Assembly: GCA_003132505.1 (NCBI GenBank)
Contig: PKXY01000036.1
Coordinates: 62,001 to 126,000, forward strand
Direction: 5' to 3'
DNA length: 64,000 bases
From: Solirubrobacterales bacterium
GTDB lineage: Bacteria > Actinomycetota > Thermoleophilia > Solirubrobacterales > Solirubrobacteraceae
Under the pieces are notes generated by a model. It ran no database searches. It was not told where the DNA came from and saw nothing but the letters and a program-made list of their open reading frames with translations. Made by a program: the position numbers and the translations under genes. This document shows positions 1-8,623 of this stretch, one piece after another. Each line of letters starts with the position of its first letter. Within the stretch, counting starts at the first letter, position 1.

Positions 1-218
1 GGCCGGCGACGTCCGTTAGCTGTGTGGCCGCGATGTCCTCGATCGACCGTTGGGCCGACCATCAGAGCGCAAAGCTCGAGACGACGGCCGACTGTCGCAA
101 GCTCCGTCACCCTGCGCTGACCGCGTTCAAGGTGACCATCGAGAAGGACGGCGTAGAAGTCAAGGTCGAGCTAGGCGTGCAGCGGTATCACGGCCACTTA
201 GTCGTAGTGCTTGTGTGA
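1..218 (+). CDS. Possible 3' end of an unidentified small protein (weak)
   Basis: The frame ending at the stop at 216-218 is open back to the first base of the window, so it may be the tail of a longer gene. A GTG at 24 would give 64 residues. The C-terminal half (VTIEKDGVEVKVELG, then a hydrophobic VVVLV end) looks like alternating beta strands, but I recognise no family. No clear ribosome binding site precedes the GTG. Bases 219-291 hold nothing I can identify. Confidence 0.2.
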   Translation, partial: PATSVSCVAAMSSIDRWADHQSAKLETTADCRKLRHPALTAFKVTIEKDGVEVKVELGVQRYHGHLVVVLV

Positions 219-291
219 CGGCGTCGAGGCTCGTTCTGGTCGTTGGTGGGGTAGCGATCGCGTCGGGCGTCGTTACCGGGATCGCTGCTAG

Positions 292-624
292 TCACCGGGC
301 GTGGAACTTGTCGCGCGCGGTGATCACTTGTGTGCCCGTGGTGCATTTGACCGCGTAGACGTTCTTGGTGCCGGTCTTTTGGTCGGTGCAGACGAAGACG
401 GGGTTCGTGCCTCCGGAGCCAATAGTCGCCCACTTCCGGAGGACCTTGTGAGCCATCGTGCACGAGACGCCGACTAGCTTGATCTGGGTGAACTCGTTTG
501 TCTCATGCGATGAGCTAACCCTGTAGCTCGCGCACTTTGGCTTCGTGGCGGCTGCTGGCGGGGCGAGCACACCGCTCGCTAGAAGTGCTCCCACGCACAA
601 TAGGCCGCCAGCGAAACGACGCAT
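292..624 (-). CDS. Small secreted protein, unknown function
   Basis: This 110-residue protein has a classical signal peptide: MRRFAGG, a hydrophobic core of about 15 residues, then a likely signal peptidase site after PPAAA near residue 27. The predicted mature part of about 83 residues contains four cysteines (KPKC, GVSC, FVC, VKC), which could form two disulfides outside the cell. I chose the ATG at 624 rather than the GTG nine bases upstream because GGAGG lies eight bases before it. The domain is not one I recognise. The gene stands alone; the 145 bases upstream, to 769, are its probable promoter region. Confidence 0.6.
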   Translation of the reverse strand: MRRFAGGLLCVGALLASGVLAPPAAATKPKCASYRVSSSHETNEFTQIKLVGVSCTMAHKVLRKWATIGSGGTNPVFVCTDQKTGTKNVYAVKCTTGTQVITARDKFHAR

Positions 625-769
625 CGCGGTCACCTCCGTGTTGGGTTGCGGCCTTCGAGCATGTAGCTCGCTCGGCGCGCTGAAAGCCTAATAGGAACCG
701 GCGATTCCTAGCCTAGCCGGTGCGCATAATGGCGCGCACAGTATGGGCCGCTTGCCGGGCTGCCAGCGG

Positions 770-1546
770 TCATTGCAGACGCAGCGCGTCGTCTTCCTCG
801 ATCGGGCTGTGCGTGATCGCGAGGTACGCGACGAAACCCACGATCACCAGCGCCGAGGCGACCGCCACGACCCCGTCCCCGAGCGCGAGACCGCGCAGGT
901 AGCGCGCCTTGTCGAGCCAGTCGGCGAACGAGGCACCGAGCGGACGCGTCAGGACGTAGGCGAACCAGAAGGTGAAGATCGGATTCATTCCGAGGAACAG
1001 GTAGGCGAGCGCTGGAAGTGCGATCAGACCGGTGAACAGCAGGCCGGAGTCGAGATAGCCGAGGTGGAACGTCGAGGCGGTCATGTCGCCGACGGCGGTC
1101 CCGAGCGCGAACGTTGCGAGCACCGTCGCCCAGTAGAACAGCTCGCGACGGGGCGTGTTGATGCTGTGGATCGAGAGCGTTCGCTCGGTCCGGTACCAGG
1201 CCACGAAGATCGCTGCCAGGACGACGGCGTAGAACGCGCTCGACACGGCGTAGGGGATGCCGAGCCCGATGTGAAGCGCGTCTGCGGCCATCGTGCCGAA
1301 CACTGCGACCATCGCAACCGCGAGCCAGTAGACCCAAACGACGTAACGGTGCACCCAGAACTGCCAGATCATCGCGGCGGCGAAAGCGATGAAGCCGATC
1401 GCGACGGCGACTACGCGAGGGAAGCTCTTGACCAGATAGTCCGAGGTCGCCTCGCCCATCCCTGTCGTCAGGACCTTCGTGACCCAGAACAGGACGATGA
1501 TCTCCGGCACCTTGGAGAAATGAGTGCGACGCAGCGCCGCCAACAC
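770..1546 (-). CDS. Multi-pass membrane protein, COG4705 type
   Basis: The protein has about seven hydrophobic segments and the hallmark N-terminus of the COG4705 family: KVPEI, then a membrane helix, then TKVLTTGMGEATSD. A similar segment recurs in the second half (LGTAVGDMTASTF), which suggests an internal duplication of a helix pair ending in an acidic G-E/D motif. No biochemical function is established for the family as far as I know. I prefer the GTG start at 1546 because a strong GGAGGTGA lies eight bases upstream and the product begins just before the conserved KVPE motif. An ATG at 1615 would add 23 residues of non-conserved look. It appears monocistronic. Confidence 0.7.
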   Translation of the reverse strand: MLAALRRTHFSKVPEIIVLFWVTKVLTTGMGEATSDYLVKSFPRVVAVAIGFIAFAAAMIWQFWVHRYVVWVYWLAVAMVAVFGTMAADALHIGLGIPYAVSSAFYAVVLAAIFVAWYRTERTLSIHSINTPRRELFYWATVLATFALGTAVGDMTASTFHLGYLDSGLLFTGLIALPALAYLFLGMNPIFTFWFAYVLTRPLGASFADWLDKARYLRGLALGDGVVAVASALVIVGFVAYLAITHSPIEEDDALRLQ

Positions 1547-1714
1547 GCCTCTCACCTCCAACCCGACCGCCTGTCGGCCCGCCGGAACGCGCCTGCTAAT
1601 CGGCTGATACGCCATGGCTGGCGCGGATGCTCGCGGGACTCTCTAAGCCTGAGCTAAGGCCTCCCGGGCGGTCGCCCGCGGCGTGTCACTACGGGGCGGG
1701 ATGACCTGGCTTCG

Positions 1715-3088
1715 TCAGCCTTCGAGCACGGTCCCATCCGCGATCCTTCGCGGCTCGTCGGCGACGACATCGACCTCACCACGAACGACGACATCGCGTC
1801 CGAACGTGACGTCGCCCTGCACCCTCAGCCGCTTGGCGTCGATCAGCGACGGCGGTCCGGCGGGGAAGTGCGCCTCGAAATCGTCGAGCAGCTTGTAGTG
1901 CTTGGGGTCGAGTTCGACGAGCGGTAGGTCATTCGCGCGTGCTGCGAGCGGTTGTACGAGCAGATCGGTGGTGAGCGAGTAGACGTCCGAGCGCAGCACC
2001 AGCAGGTCATCAGTCGTCTTCACGGGGATGAAGCGGCTTCGCGGCACGCGGAGGATGCGAGCACCGGCGACGCTCGAGATTGCCGCGCCCATCGCGCTCT
2101 CGAGATGGACGACCGCCGGCGAGCTCGGGTCGCGCGGGTCGACGGTCTTGGGGTTGACGATAAGTGGCAGCCGGAGCACCCCGTGGTGGCGCGACAGCGT
2201 CTCTTCGAGCAGCTTGAGATCGACCCAGAGGTTGTTGGTGTTGTAGTAGCGCCAACGGCGGTAGTCGCGGAACGAGTCCTGATCCTCCGGCGGCGTCTGC
2301 GCCGTCTCACGCAGGACCATCGTCGCGTCCTCGATCCGCCGAGCGATGTGGCCGCCCTTGCGGTCCGCGGCCGTTCCCTCGACCACCTCCATCAGGAACG
2401 GGATCTCCTCGCGCGCCAAGTAGCCCGCGATCCGCTCGTCTGGCGTCGCACCGAGGTTGTCCGCGTTGGCGATCATCGCGTAGCGAAAGCCCTGGTCGAG
2501 CAGCGAGTGGAGGATGCCGCTGCTTGCCAGCGCGCCGTAGATATCGCCGTGCCCGGGCGGGCACCACTCGAGCGCTGGTTGCTTTGGCCAGCTGACAGGA
2601 GTCAGATCCGCGGCTTCGAGCTTCGGCACCATGCTCTGGAGGAAGTCGGCCGGCAGGTCCTGTCTCAGGTCGGGCTCGCCGGCCAGCGCGTGCAGGGTCT
2701 CGTCTCGCGTCGCGGTGCTGTCCATCAGCAGCAACGGCAGGGGGATCTCGAGACGACGCCGCAGAGCAAGCGTCTGGCCGACGATGATCTCGAGGAACGA
2801 GCGGCCGTCGCGCGCCTCCACCAGGGACTTCGGATTGCGCAGGCCCATGCTCGTCGCGAGACCTCCGTTCAACTTGATGACCGCCACCGGTGCGAGCGCT
2901 CCGGGCGCGGGCGAAAGCTCCTCGAGCGCCGCGACGTCGTCGACCGGTTCGAGGTCGGCGCTTGCGAGCATCGTCTCGGCACCGTCGACGAGCATCTCGT
3001 ACGCTCGGCTGAAGCTACGGATCGCACCCTCCGGCTGACCGGCGGCGCGCATCTTCTCCTGCGCGAGTGCGAGACCGCGGAAGCTCAT
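1715..3088 (-). CDS. UTP-glucose-1-phosphate uridylyltransferase (UDPGP family)
   Basis: A 457-residue nucleotidyltransferase of the eukaryote-like UDPGP family, not the short bacterial GalU family. The signature KLNGGLATSMG (residues about 93-103) is the nucleotide-binding loop, followed by PKSLVEAR. Later come the sugar-phosphate binding regions (NADNLGA near 208, YNTNNLWVDL near 275) and the conserved F-IPVKTTDDLL near 343, whose lysine contacts the substrate. The C-terminus runs into a short left-handed helix-like stretch (VTFGRDVVVRGEVDVVADE). It makes UDP-glucose for envelope polysaccharide or storage glycans in the cytoplasm. It is divergent from the aldo/keto reductase at 3138, leaving only about 50 bases for both promoters. 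Confidence 0.9.
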   Translation of the reverse strand: MSFRGLALAQEKMRAAGQPEGAIRSFSRAYEMLVDGAETMLASADLEPVDDVAALEELSPAPGALAPVAVIKLNGGLATSMGLRNPKSLVEARDGRSFLEIIVGQTLALRRRLEIPLPLLLMDSTATRDETLHALAGEPDLRQDLPADFLQSMVPKLEAADLTPVSWPKQPALEWCPPGHGDIYGALASSGILHSLLDQGFRYAMIANADNLGATPDERIAGYLAREEIPFLMEVVEGTAADRKGGHIARRIEDATMVLRETAQTPPEDQDSFRDYRRWRYYNTNNLWVDLKLLEETLSRHHGVLRLPLIVNPKTVDPRDPSSPAVVHLESAMGAAISSVAGARILRVPRSRFIPVKTTDDLLVLRSDVYSLTTDLLVQPLAARANDLPLVELDPKHYKLLDDFEAHFPAGPPSLIDAKRLRVQGDVTFGRDVVVRGEVDVVADEPRRIADGTVLEG

Positions 3089-3137
3089 GCGAGCATCTTC
3101 ACCGATAACGCGCTCGCAGGCTGCAAAAATGGCGTGA

Positions 3138-4115
3138 GTGGAACAGCGCGAGATCGGGCGCCTCGGGCGCAGCGTCAGCGTCGTGGGGCTGGGAACCTGG
3201 CAGCTCGGTGCCGATTGGGGCCATGTCGATCCGGCCCAAGCGCGCGCCGTGCTCGAGTCCGCGGTGGATCAGGACGTCACCTTTTTCGACACGGCCGACG
3301 TCTACGGCGACGGGCGCAGCGAGCAGCTCTGCGGCGAGCTGCGCGAGCGACACGCAGACGTTCTGGTTGCGACGAAGATGGGCCGTCGCGGTCCGCAGAC
3401 CCTCGCCAACTACAGCGCTGCGAACTTCCTCGCCTGGAACGAGCGCTCGCGCGCAAACCTTGGCGCCGATCGCATCGACCTCGTGCAGCTTCATTGCCCA
3501 CCGGACGACGTCTACGCGAGCGACGAGGTGTTTGCGGCGCTCGACGAGCTCGTACAGGCGGGGCGCATCGCGGCCTACGGTGTCTCCGTCGAGACCTGCG
3601 AGCAAGCGCTTGCGGCGATCGCCCGCGCCGGCGTCGCAACGGTCCAGATCATCCTCAACTGCTTCCGCCTGAAGCCGCTCGAGCAAGTCCTGCCGGCGGC
3701 ACGCGAGGCCGGGGTCGGGATCATCGCGCGCGTGCCGCTCGCCTCGGGCCTGCTGTCGGGCCGCTTCGACGAGCGCACGACATTCGCACCCGACGACCAC
3801 CGCACATACAACCGCCAGGGCGACGCCTTCGATGTCGGTGAGACGTTCTCGGGCGTCCCCTACGAAACCGGCTTGGCCGCCGTCCGCGAGCTCCGCGAGC
3901 TGCTCGATCCAGGCACCACATTGGCGCAGTTTGCGCTCCGCTGGGTGATCGAGCAGCCCGGTGTCAGCACCGTGATCCCCGGCGCGAGCAAGCCGGAGCA
4001 GGTCACGCAAAACGCATCGGTGGCGGCGCTCCCGCCTTTGCGTGAAGATCAGTTCGCTGGTGTCCGCGACGTCTACGACAGACTGCTGCGCGAGCACGTT
4101 CACAGCCGCTGGTAG
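3138..4115 (+). CDS. Aldo/keto reductase
   Basis: A 325-residue NAD(P)H-dependent oxidoreductase with the TIM-barrel aldo/keto reductase pattern. The catalytic tetrad is visible: Asp and Tyr in FFDTADVYGDGRSEQL (residues 50-65), Lys in VATKMGR (near 79) and His in LVQLHCPP (near 117). The C-terminal cofactor motif VIPGASKPEQV is present near residue 280. The start is GTG at 3138; an ATG at 3129-3131 is in another frame and goes nowhere. The substrate cannot be told from sequence. The downstream gene is convergent, and a weak GC hairpin (4115-4131) overlaps the stop. Confidence 0.88.
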   Translation: MEQREIGRLGRSVSVVGLGTWQLGADWGHVDPAQARAVLESAVDQDVTFFDTADVYGDGRSEQLCGELRERHADVLVATKMGRRGPQTLANYSAANFLAWNERSRANLGADRIDLVQLHCPPDDVYASDEVFAALDELVQAGRIAAYGVSVETCEQALAAIARAGVATVQIILNCFRLKPLEQVLPAAREAGVGIIARVPLASGLLSGRFDERTTFAPDDHRTYNRQGDAFDVGETFSGVPYETGLAAVRELRELLDPGTTLAQFALRWVIEQPGVSTVIPGASKPEQVTQNASVAALPPLREDQFAGVRDVYDRLLREHVHSRW

Positions 4116-4142
4116 ACGCGATCGGCGCGTCGGCTGGGCTGC

Positions 4143-5330
4143 TCAGCTCTGAGCCGGGTTGTCGACCCGCGCGACGAACAGGACGTTGCCACCGCCGTCG
4201 TCGCGGAGCAGCAGCAGGAAAGGCCGGTTGAGGATCAGGCTGACCGGTTTGCGGGGCACCGGAACGGCCGCGGTCGGCGATACCACTACCGTTGCTCCGG
4301 CCGCCACCGTGCCCTGCTCATCGACTTTGAGGACCGCCGCGTGCTCGACAAGTGAGATGGAGAGCGAGCGTTGCGTGGTCACGCCGCGAAAGTCGGCGGC
4401 CGGTCCGAACGCGTCCGTCATGCCGAGGTTTTGCAGCGGCCCATTGAGATCCTCCTGGCTTGACAGGTCGAGCTTTGGCATCGATAGGTCGACGCTCTGC
4501 GCACCCAGGCGCCCGACGATGCCGGCGAGTACGCTGGCGCTCAGGCCGCGCTCGAAGTGCGCAAGCGTTGCGCGGCGCGGCAGGATCGCCAGGAGCGACA
4601 GCGAGCTCGAACTGTAAGGCAGTTCTACCGCCTGGTAGTTGGCGCCGCCGGCGTAGGCGTAGGTGACGTCGCGCTGGTTCATGAATGGCACCTGAACGAC
4701 GTTGCCGGCCGGCGTCGTGAACGCCGCCGGCCGGGTCATTGATGCCACGAACGGACTCTGCCAGTGCGCCTTCAGGTAGATCGCGTTTGCGAGCACGAAT
4801 GCCGTCTGCGGCGTGATCGTTCCGCGGCTCAGGATGCTCGGGATCAGCGCGTCGGTGTGCTCGGAGACCCAGGCGTTGATCGCCTGGAGCGCGGCGGCGG
4901 GGTCGCCGGCGAAGTTGGCGCTCTTGGGCGGCGCGCCGAAGTCGTCGGTCAGCGTCGAGACGAAGGGCTGCTGCAGCGCGAGTCCGCTCTGCGTCCAGAG
5001 AGCGTTGGCGACGTCGAGCGTCGGAGCGCTCGAGCCGCTGCCAACTGCCAGGGCGAGCGCACTGCGCAGTGCCTCTACGTCGGCGACGGCGTCATCGGCG
5101 GACCGCGCGCCGAGCACGTGCGCGACCTGCGACGCCGTCTGGCCGATCGCCCCGGCGTCGGCCATCGTCAGCGCCACGTCGATGCTGTAGGGCGAGTAGA
5201 CGACGTTGTCCGTCCCGCCGAGCTGCTTCAGCAGCGCCAGCGCGAACGTGGTTTCGGCGCGGCCGGCGGCGGCGGGCTGTGCAGCGGCGGCGTGCGCGCG
5301 CCAGTGGCCGTGCTGGCCAGCGCGCCGCAC
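4143..5330 (-). CDS. Serpin-type protease inhibitor, probably secreted, signal peptide out of frame
   Basis: The product has the full serpin fold: FALALLKQLGG, NVVYSPYSIDVALTMADAGA, LANAIYLKAHW, and the reactive-centre hinge VDEQGTVAAGATVV followed by RPFLLLL near the C-terminus. The hinge, with Thr at P14 and small residues at P12-P9, is that of an inhibitory serpin. Counting from the hinge places P1-P1' at about Ala-Ala (SPTAAVP), which would suit elastase-like proteases. In this frame the N-terminus (MRRAGQHGHWRAHAAAA) is no export signal. A GTG at 5359 in another frame encodes an excellent one, MRRAFTAAVLCGALASTATG, which then runs out of frame. A one-base indel between about 5270 and 5310, real or from sequencing, is the simplest explanation. 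Confidence 0.85.
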   Translation of the reverse strand: MRRAGQHGHWRAHAAAAQPAAAGRAETTFALALLKQLGGTDNVVYSPYSIDVALTMADAGAIGQTASQVAHVLGARSADDAVADVEALRSALALAVGSGSSAPTLDVANALWTQSGLALQQPFVSTLTDDFGAPPKSANFAGDPAAALQAINAWVSEHTDALIPSILSRGTITPQTAFVLANAIYLKAHWQSPFVASMTRPAAFTTPAGNVVQVPFMNQRDVTYAYAGGANYQAVELPYSSSSLSLLAILPRRATLAHFERGLSASVLAGIVGRLGAQSVDLSMPKLDLSSQEDLNGPLQNLGMTDAFGPAADFRGVTTQRSLSISLVEHAAVLKVDEQGTVAAGATVVVSPTAAVPVPRKPVSLILNRPFLLLLRDDGGGNVLFVARVDNPAQS

Positions 5331-5363
5331 AGTACGGCGGCGGTAAACGCCCTTCTCACTCTC

Positions 5364-5918
5364 TCACCCGAAGGATCGTCTCACCCGGCGCGGCGCTCGC
5401 GCGTCACGCCGGTAGCGCAGCGCGTGGACTGCGACAACGATCGAAACGACCATCACCGCTTGTGCTGCCAGCGTGAGCAGGACCGGCGTGTCGAGCAGCA
5501 GTATGTGCGGCGCGCTCTGCGCGCTCGCGGGCGAGAGGTCCGAGCCGATCCAGTATGCGGTCACATAGCCCGGCAGCGTCGCGGCAGCGACGCCGAAGAC
5601 GACAATCTGTAGCCACATCGTGCTCCAGGGAAAGCGCGACACGCTCGACCACGGACGCGCCTCGACGAGCTCGCTCGGCGAGGCGCGTACTCGCTCCGCC
5701 CTGAGCCACGCGTCGTAATCCCGCCGGCGAGCTGGATCGCCGAGCACGTCGCACGCTTCGAGGATCTGAGTGAGCCGTCGCGCGTCGGGGTTCGGGGCTA
5801 CGTCGGGGTGATAGCGGCGGGCCAGCCGCCGACGCAATCGCCGTATCTCCTCGACGGTTGCGGTCTCGCTCACGCCGAGCAGTTCGTAGTGAGTCGGGGA
5901 CAGAGCGTGCGGGCCCAT
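5364..5918 (-). CDS. J-domain protein with membrane anchor
   Basis: The N-terminal 75 residues form a DnaJ J-domain: HYELLGVSETATVEEIRR, then RRYHPDVAP with the HPD tripeptide that stimulates DnaK ATPase, then ILEACDVLGDPARRRDYD. The remainder has two hydrophobic helices (about residues 103-122 and 145-166) and a basic tail, so it would be an inner-membrane protein with a cytoplasmic J-domain. There is no G/F-rich or zinc domain, so it is not DnaJ itself. The gene lies just upstream of the serpin on the same strand, with the serpin's signal-peptide GTG only five bases after its stop. Cotranscription is therefore likely, though a functional link is only inferred. Confidence 0.8.
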   Translation of the reverse strand: MGPHALSPTHYELLGVSETATVEEIRRLRRRLARRYHPDVAPNPDARRLTQILEACDVLGDPARRRDYDAWLRAERVRASPSELVEARPWSSVSRFPWSTMWLQIVVFGVAAATLPGYVTAYWIGSDLSPASAQSAPHILLLDTPVLLTLAAQAVMVVSIVVAVHALRYRRDARAPRRVRRSFG

Positions 5919-5986
5919 CGCCAGTAGCTAAGTTAGCGCGCGGTGGAAGGCTGACCGACCGACCGACCTCCCAGCCGCGCGCCTCG

Positions 5987-6667
5987 TCAGCTGGTGCCGC
6001 CGAAGGTGAGCAGGCTCATGCAGGCAGCGCTCGCGGCGGTGAACTTCGCGCTGTGGGTATCGACTTGTGAGGTGTTGAAGACCGGGCCCTTGCCGCTGAA
6101 GTTCGGCGCCGGCAGGTCAAACCCGTGCTGGCGCACGCAGGCGACGTACTTCGTCACCGCTGCGCGGTCAGCCGGGCTACTCGCGTTGAAGACCCCCGCG
6201 CCGGATCCAGGCCGCGCGAACCCACCGCCTCCGGCGAACCCACCGCCGCCGAACTGGCCTCCGCAGGCACGGAATGCTGCCGCGTCCTTCGAGTTGCCGG
6301 CGAAGACGCCCCGCGGACCGCTGGCCCCGCTCACGCCGAAACGACCGCTCGCGCCGAAACGGCGGAAGCGTCCAGACGCCCCGGTAGCCCCGAAACGTCC
6401 ACTTGCTCCGAAGCCGGGCCTGCCGCCAAATCCGCCACCGCCGGCGAAGCTCGGCAGCGTGACGCCGTGTGCCTTGAGGCACTTCTCCAGCTTGGAGCGG
6501 TTTGCGGCGCCGGCAGAGCTGCTGGCGCCAGTAGAGGGCGCCGAGGCGGTTTTTGATTTGGATGGGCTCGAGCTGCCGCCGCACGCGGCCAGGGCGATCG
6601 CGGCGATCAGCGCGATGCCGCCCGCGGCTGCGTTCCTGCCGGTGAATCGTGGTCGGTCAGCTCTCAT
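5987..6667 (-). CDS. Lipoprotein with Gly-X-Y (collagen-like) repeats
   Basis: 226 residues. The N-terminus is a lipoprotein signal: basic start, hydrophobic core, lipobox IALAACGG with Cys29 as the lipidation site, then a Ser/Thr/Ala linker. A conserved-looking segment follows (KLEKCLKAHGVTLPSF), then a glycine-rich stretch with repeated GASGRFG and GATGASG triplets (about residues 85-120). The second half repeats the pattern of the first (VACVRQHGFDLPAPNF matching CLKAHGVTLPSF), so it is probably an internal duplication. ATG 6667 follows AAGGAG. It is the last gene of the exporter operon (10988 to 5987) and may be an anchored partner or substrate. Function unknown. Confidence 0.72.
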   Translation of the reverse strand: MRADRPRFTGRNAAAGGIALIAAIALAACGGSSSPSKSKTASAPSTGASSSAGAANRSKLEKCLKAHGVTLPSFAGGGGFGGRPGFGASGRFGATGASGRFRRFGASGRFGVSGASGPRGVFAGNSKDAAAFRACGGQFGGGGFAGGGGFARPGSGAGVFNASSPADRAAVTKYVACVRQHGFDLPAPNFSGKGPVFNTSQVDTHSAKFTAASAACMSLLTFGGTS

Positions 6668-6717
6668 GCGTGCTCCTTTTCGATTTCAAGTCGCGTGTTG
6701 TGTTCAGCTTTTCGGTC

Positions 6718-7359
6718 TCACGGGCCGAACAGTCCGCTGGAGCCGGTAGACGCCGAGGACGAGCTCGAGCTGCGAGGCGACGAGCCGCCGCCGAACAGCG
6801 ACGCAATGCCGCCGGTGCCGCTGCTCGAGCTGCCCGAGTCGCTGACCGAGCTCGCCGTGACGGTTCCCTTGCTCCCTATTCCTTCAACCACCACAGAGTC
6901 CCCGGGGTGGATCGCGTTGGAGCCGACGCTTTCGTCCTTTGTGATCTTCGACTCGGCTGTCGTCACAACTGCGACCGTGTTGCCACTCGTCTCGGTCACA
7001 TAGAGCGTCTTGCCGTCAATGCTCGACACCGTTCCGATGGTCGCTCCACCGCCGGCAGCCCCGCCGCCAAAGAGGCCGCGGAAGCCCGTCGCGGCACCGC
7101 TCGCGCCGCTCGCTCCGGTCGCGCCTGCGGCTCCGAAGCGCGACGCGAAACCGCCGCCGGCGGGCGAGGACGTGCCCGACCCCTGGCCCTTCTGCACGAG
7201 CACGCCGCCGACGAAGCCCCCGGCCGCGAACAAGGCGAGCAGCAACAGGACTGTCACCGGCGTTACCAGCTTGCGCCGCGGGCGTGGTGGCAGCTCGTCG
7301 AGTTCGGGGTAGTAGGCCTCGTCGACCTCGCCGCCGGGGGGGACGCTTATTTCGGACAT
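6718..7359 (-). CDS. Membrane-anchored protein with extracytoplasmic Gly-X-Y segment
   Basis: 213 residues starting at ATG 7359, which is preceded by AGGAG. The order is: acidic cytoplasmic head (about 35 residues), one transmembrane helix (KLVTPVTVLLLLALFAAGG, about 36-54), a Gly/Ala/Ser linker with GAAGATGASGASGAA triplets, then a small beta domain. That domain (IGTVSSIDGKTLYVTETSG to HPGDSVVVEG, about 105-155) resembles DUF5666-like or OB-like folds often found in actinobacterial envelope proteins. A Ser-rich tail ends the protein. It sits between the ABC permease and the lipoprotein on the same strand, so it probably belongs to the exporter. Function unproven. Confidence 0.65.
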   Translation of the reverse strand: MSEISVPPGGEVDEAYYPELDELPPRPRRKLVTPVTVLLLLALFAAGGFVGGVLVQKGQGSGTSSPAGGGFASRFGAAGATGASGASGAATGFRGLFGGGAAGGGATIGTVSSIDGKTLYVTETSGNTVAVVTTAESKITKDESVGSNAIHPGDSVVVEGIGSKGTVTASSVSDSGSSSSGTGGIASLFGGGSSPRSSSSSSASTGSSGLFGP

Positions 7360-7408
7360 GGGTGGCTCCTGGCCGGGGTCTGGGGAAGCGGGGTGTGGGG
7401 TGGGTGTG

Positions 7409-8623
7409 TCACTCAAAGCGCAGCGCCTCGATCGGGCGCATCGCAGCGGCGCGACTCGCCGGGTAGGTGCCGAACACCAAGCCCGTGAGTAGTGCCGCAC
7501 CGAACGCGAGGAAGACGGAGTAGAGCTCGATCGCCGGGTGAACCCCCGCGATCGTGAACCGACTGCCGACTACGCCGAGCAGCACGCCAGCGAGGCCGCC
7601 GAAGATTGAGACGAGCACCGCTTCGGTCAGGAACTGCGTCAGGATGTCGGCGCGCCGTGCGCCGATCGCTTTGCGAATGCCGATCTCTCGCGTCCGTTCG
7701 GTGACCGATACGAGCATGATGTTCATCACGCCGATTCCGCCGACGAGCAGTGAGATAGCGGCGACCTCGCCGAGCAGGGTCGTGAAGACGCTGCTGGTCG
7801 AGCTCGACGCAGTCAGCAGCGAGCCCTGGTTGATCACGCGGAAGCCTGGGTTCGCGGTGTCGGTGATGTCGTCGCGCTGCTCGAGGATCGACGTCACCTC
7901 GGCGTCGGCCGCATTGAGGTCAGCGCTCGATTTCGACCGTACCGTGATCGAGTCGACCGAGCCGTAGCCCGTCAGCTCGTCCTGCACCGTCGTGATCGGC
8001 GCGAAACCGATGTCATCCTCGTCGACAAGGCCGTTTGTGCCCTTCGGCACCGTGACGCCGATGACCTCGAAGTTGACTCCGTTGATCTGGATCGTGTCAC
8101 CGACCGGGTCGGCACCATCGAAGAGGTTCGACACGACCGTCGGCCCTAGCACCACGACGCGCGCGTGGTCCTTGACCTGTGCGCTCGTAAAGAACGTCCC
8201 CGTCTGAATGCTGTAGTCGTGGGCGCCGGCGTAAGCGGGCGTCGTGCCGACGAACTGCGACGGTGAGTAGCTCGTGCCGTTGTACACAACGGTCGGACTC
8301 GCGCTGACCGAGGGTGCGGCGCTCTGGACGTCGGGCGCCAGGGTCTTATTGGCGAAGGCGTCGGCATCGGCAGTCGTCAGCGAGACGGGCGGCGAGATGC
8401 TGGTGACCGAGGAGCCACCGAAGCTGAAGCCCGGCTCGACGAGCAGGACATTGGTCCCGAGTGCCTCGATGCTGGCCTGCACGGCCTTCTGCGAGCCGTT
8501 GCCGACGGCTATCAGCACAATCACCGACGCGACGCCGATGGTCAACCCGAGGATCGTCAGTCCCGAACGTAGCTTGTTCGCAAAGATCCCCGTCAACGCT
8601 ATTCGTACAGTCTCAACTCCCAT
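7409..8623 (-). CDS. ABC exporter permease, MacB/FtsX type
   Basis: A 404-residue permease: N-terminal helix in LRSGLTILGLTIGVASVIVLIAVG (about 14-38), a large extracytoplasmic MacB-PCD domain (about 45-275), then three C-terminal FtsX helices. The last part contains GIGVMNIMLVSVTERTREIG, the signature of MacB permeases, and ends with YPASRAAAMRPIEALRFE. MacB-type machines do not carry substrate through the membrane; they drive an extracytoplasmic partner mechanically. The start ATG at 8623 shares one base with the stop of the ATPase gene (TGATG), so translation is coupled. In a monoderm there is no TolC, so the target may be peptide or envelope material. Confidence 0.92.
   Translation of the reverse strand: MGVETVRIALTGIFANKLRSGLTILGLTIGVASVIVLIAVGNGSQKAVQASIEALGTNVLLVEPGFSFGGSSVTSISPPVSLTTADADAFANKTLAPDVQSAAPSVSASPTVVYNGTSYSPSQFVGTTPAYAGAHDYSIQTGTFFTSAQVKDHARVVVLGPTVVSNLFDGADPVGDTIQINGVNFEVIGVTVPKGTNGLVDEDDIGFAPITTVQDELTGYGSVDSITVRSKSSADLNAADAEVTSILEQRDDITDTANPGFRVINQGSLLTASSSTSSVFTTLLGEVAAISLLVGGIGVMNIMLVSVTERTREIGIRKAIGARRADILTQFLTEAVLVSIFGGLAGVLLGVVGSRFTIAGVHPAIELYSVFLAFGAALLTGLVFGTYPASRAAAMRPIEALRFE

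Noticed and set aside
1952-3841. 629-residue plus-strand frame over the UDPGP gene and into the aldo/keto reductase
   Set aside because: It lies opposite one conserved gene and in another frame of a second; composition is Arg-rich and no domain is visible.
4115-4131. GACGCG-ATCGG-CGCGTC as terminator between the aldo/keto reductase and serpin genes
   Set aside because: Only six base pairs, overlapping the stop codon, with no T-run; too weak to list.
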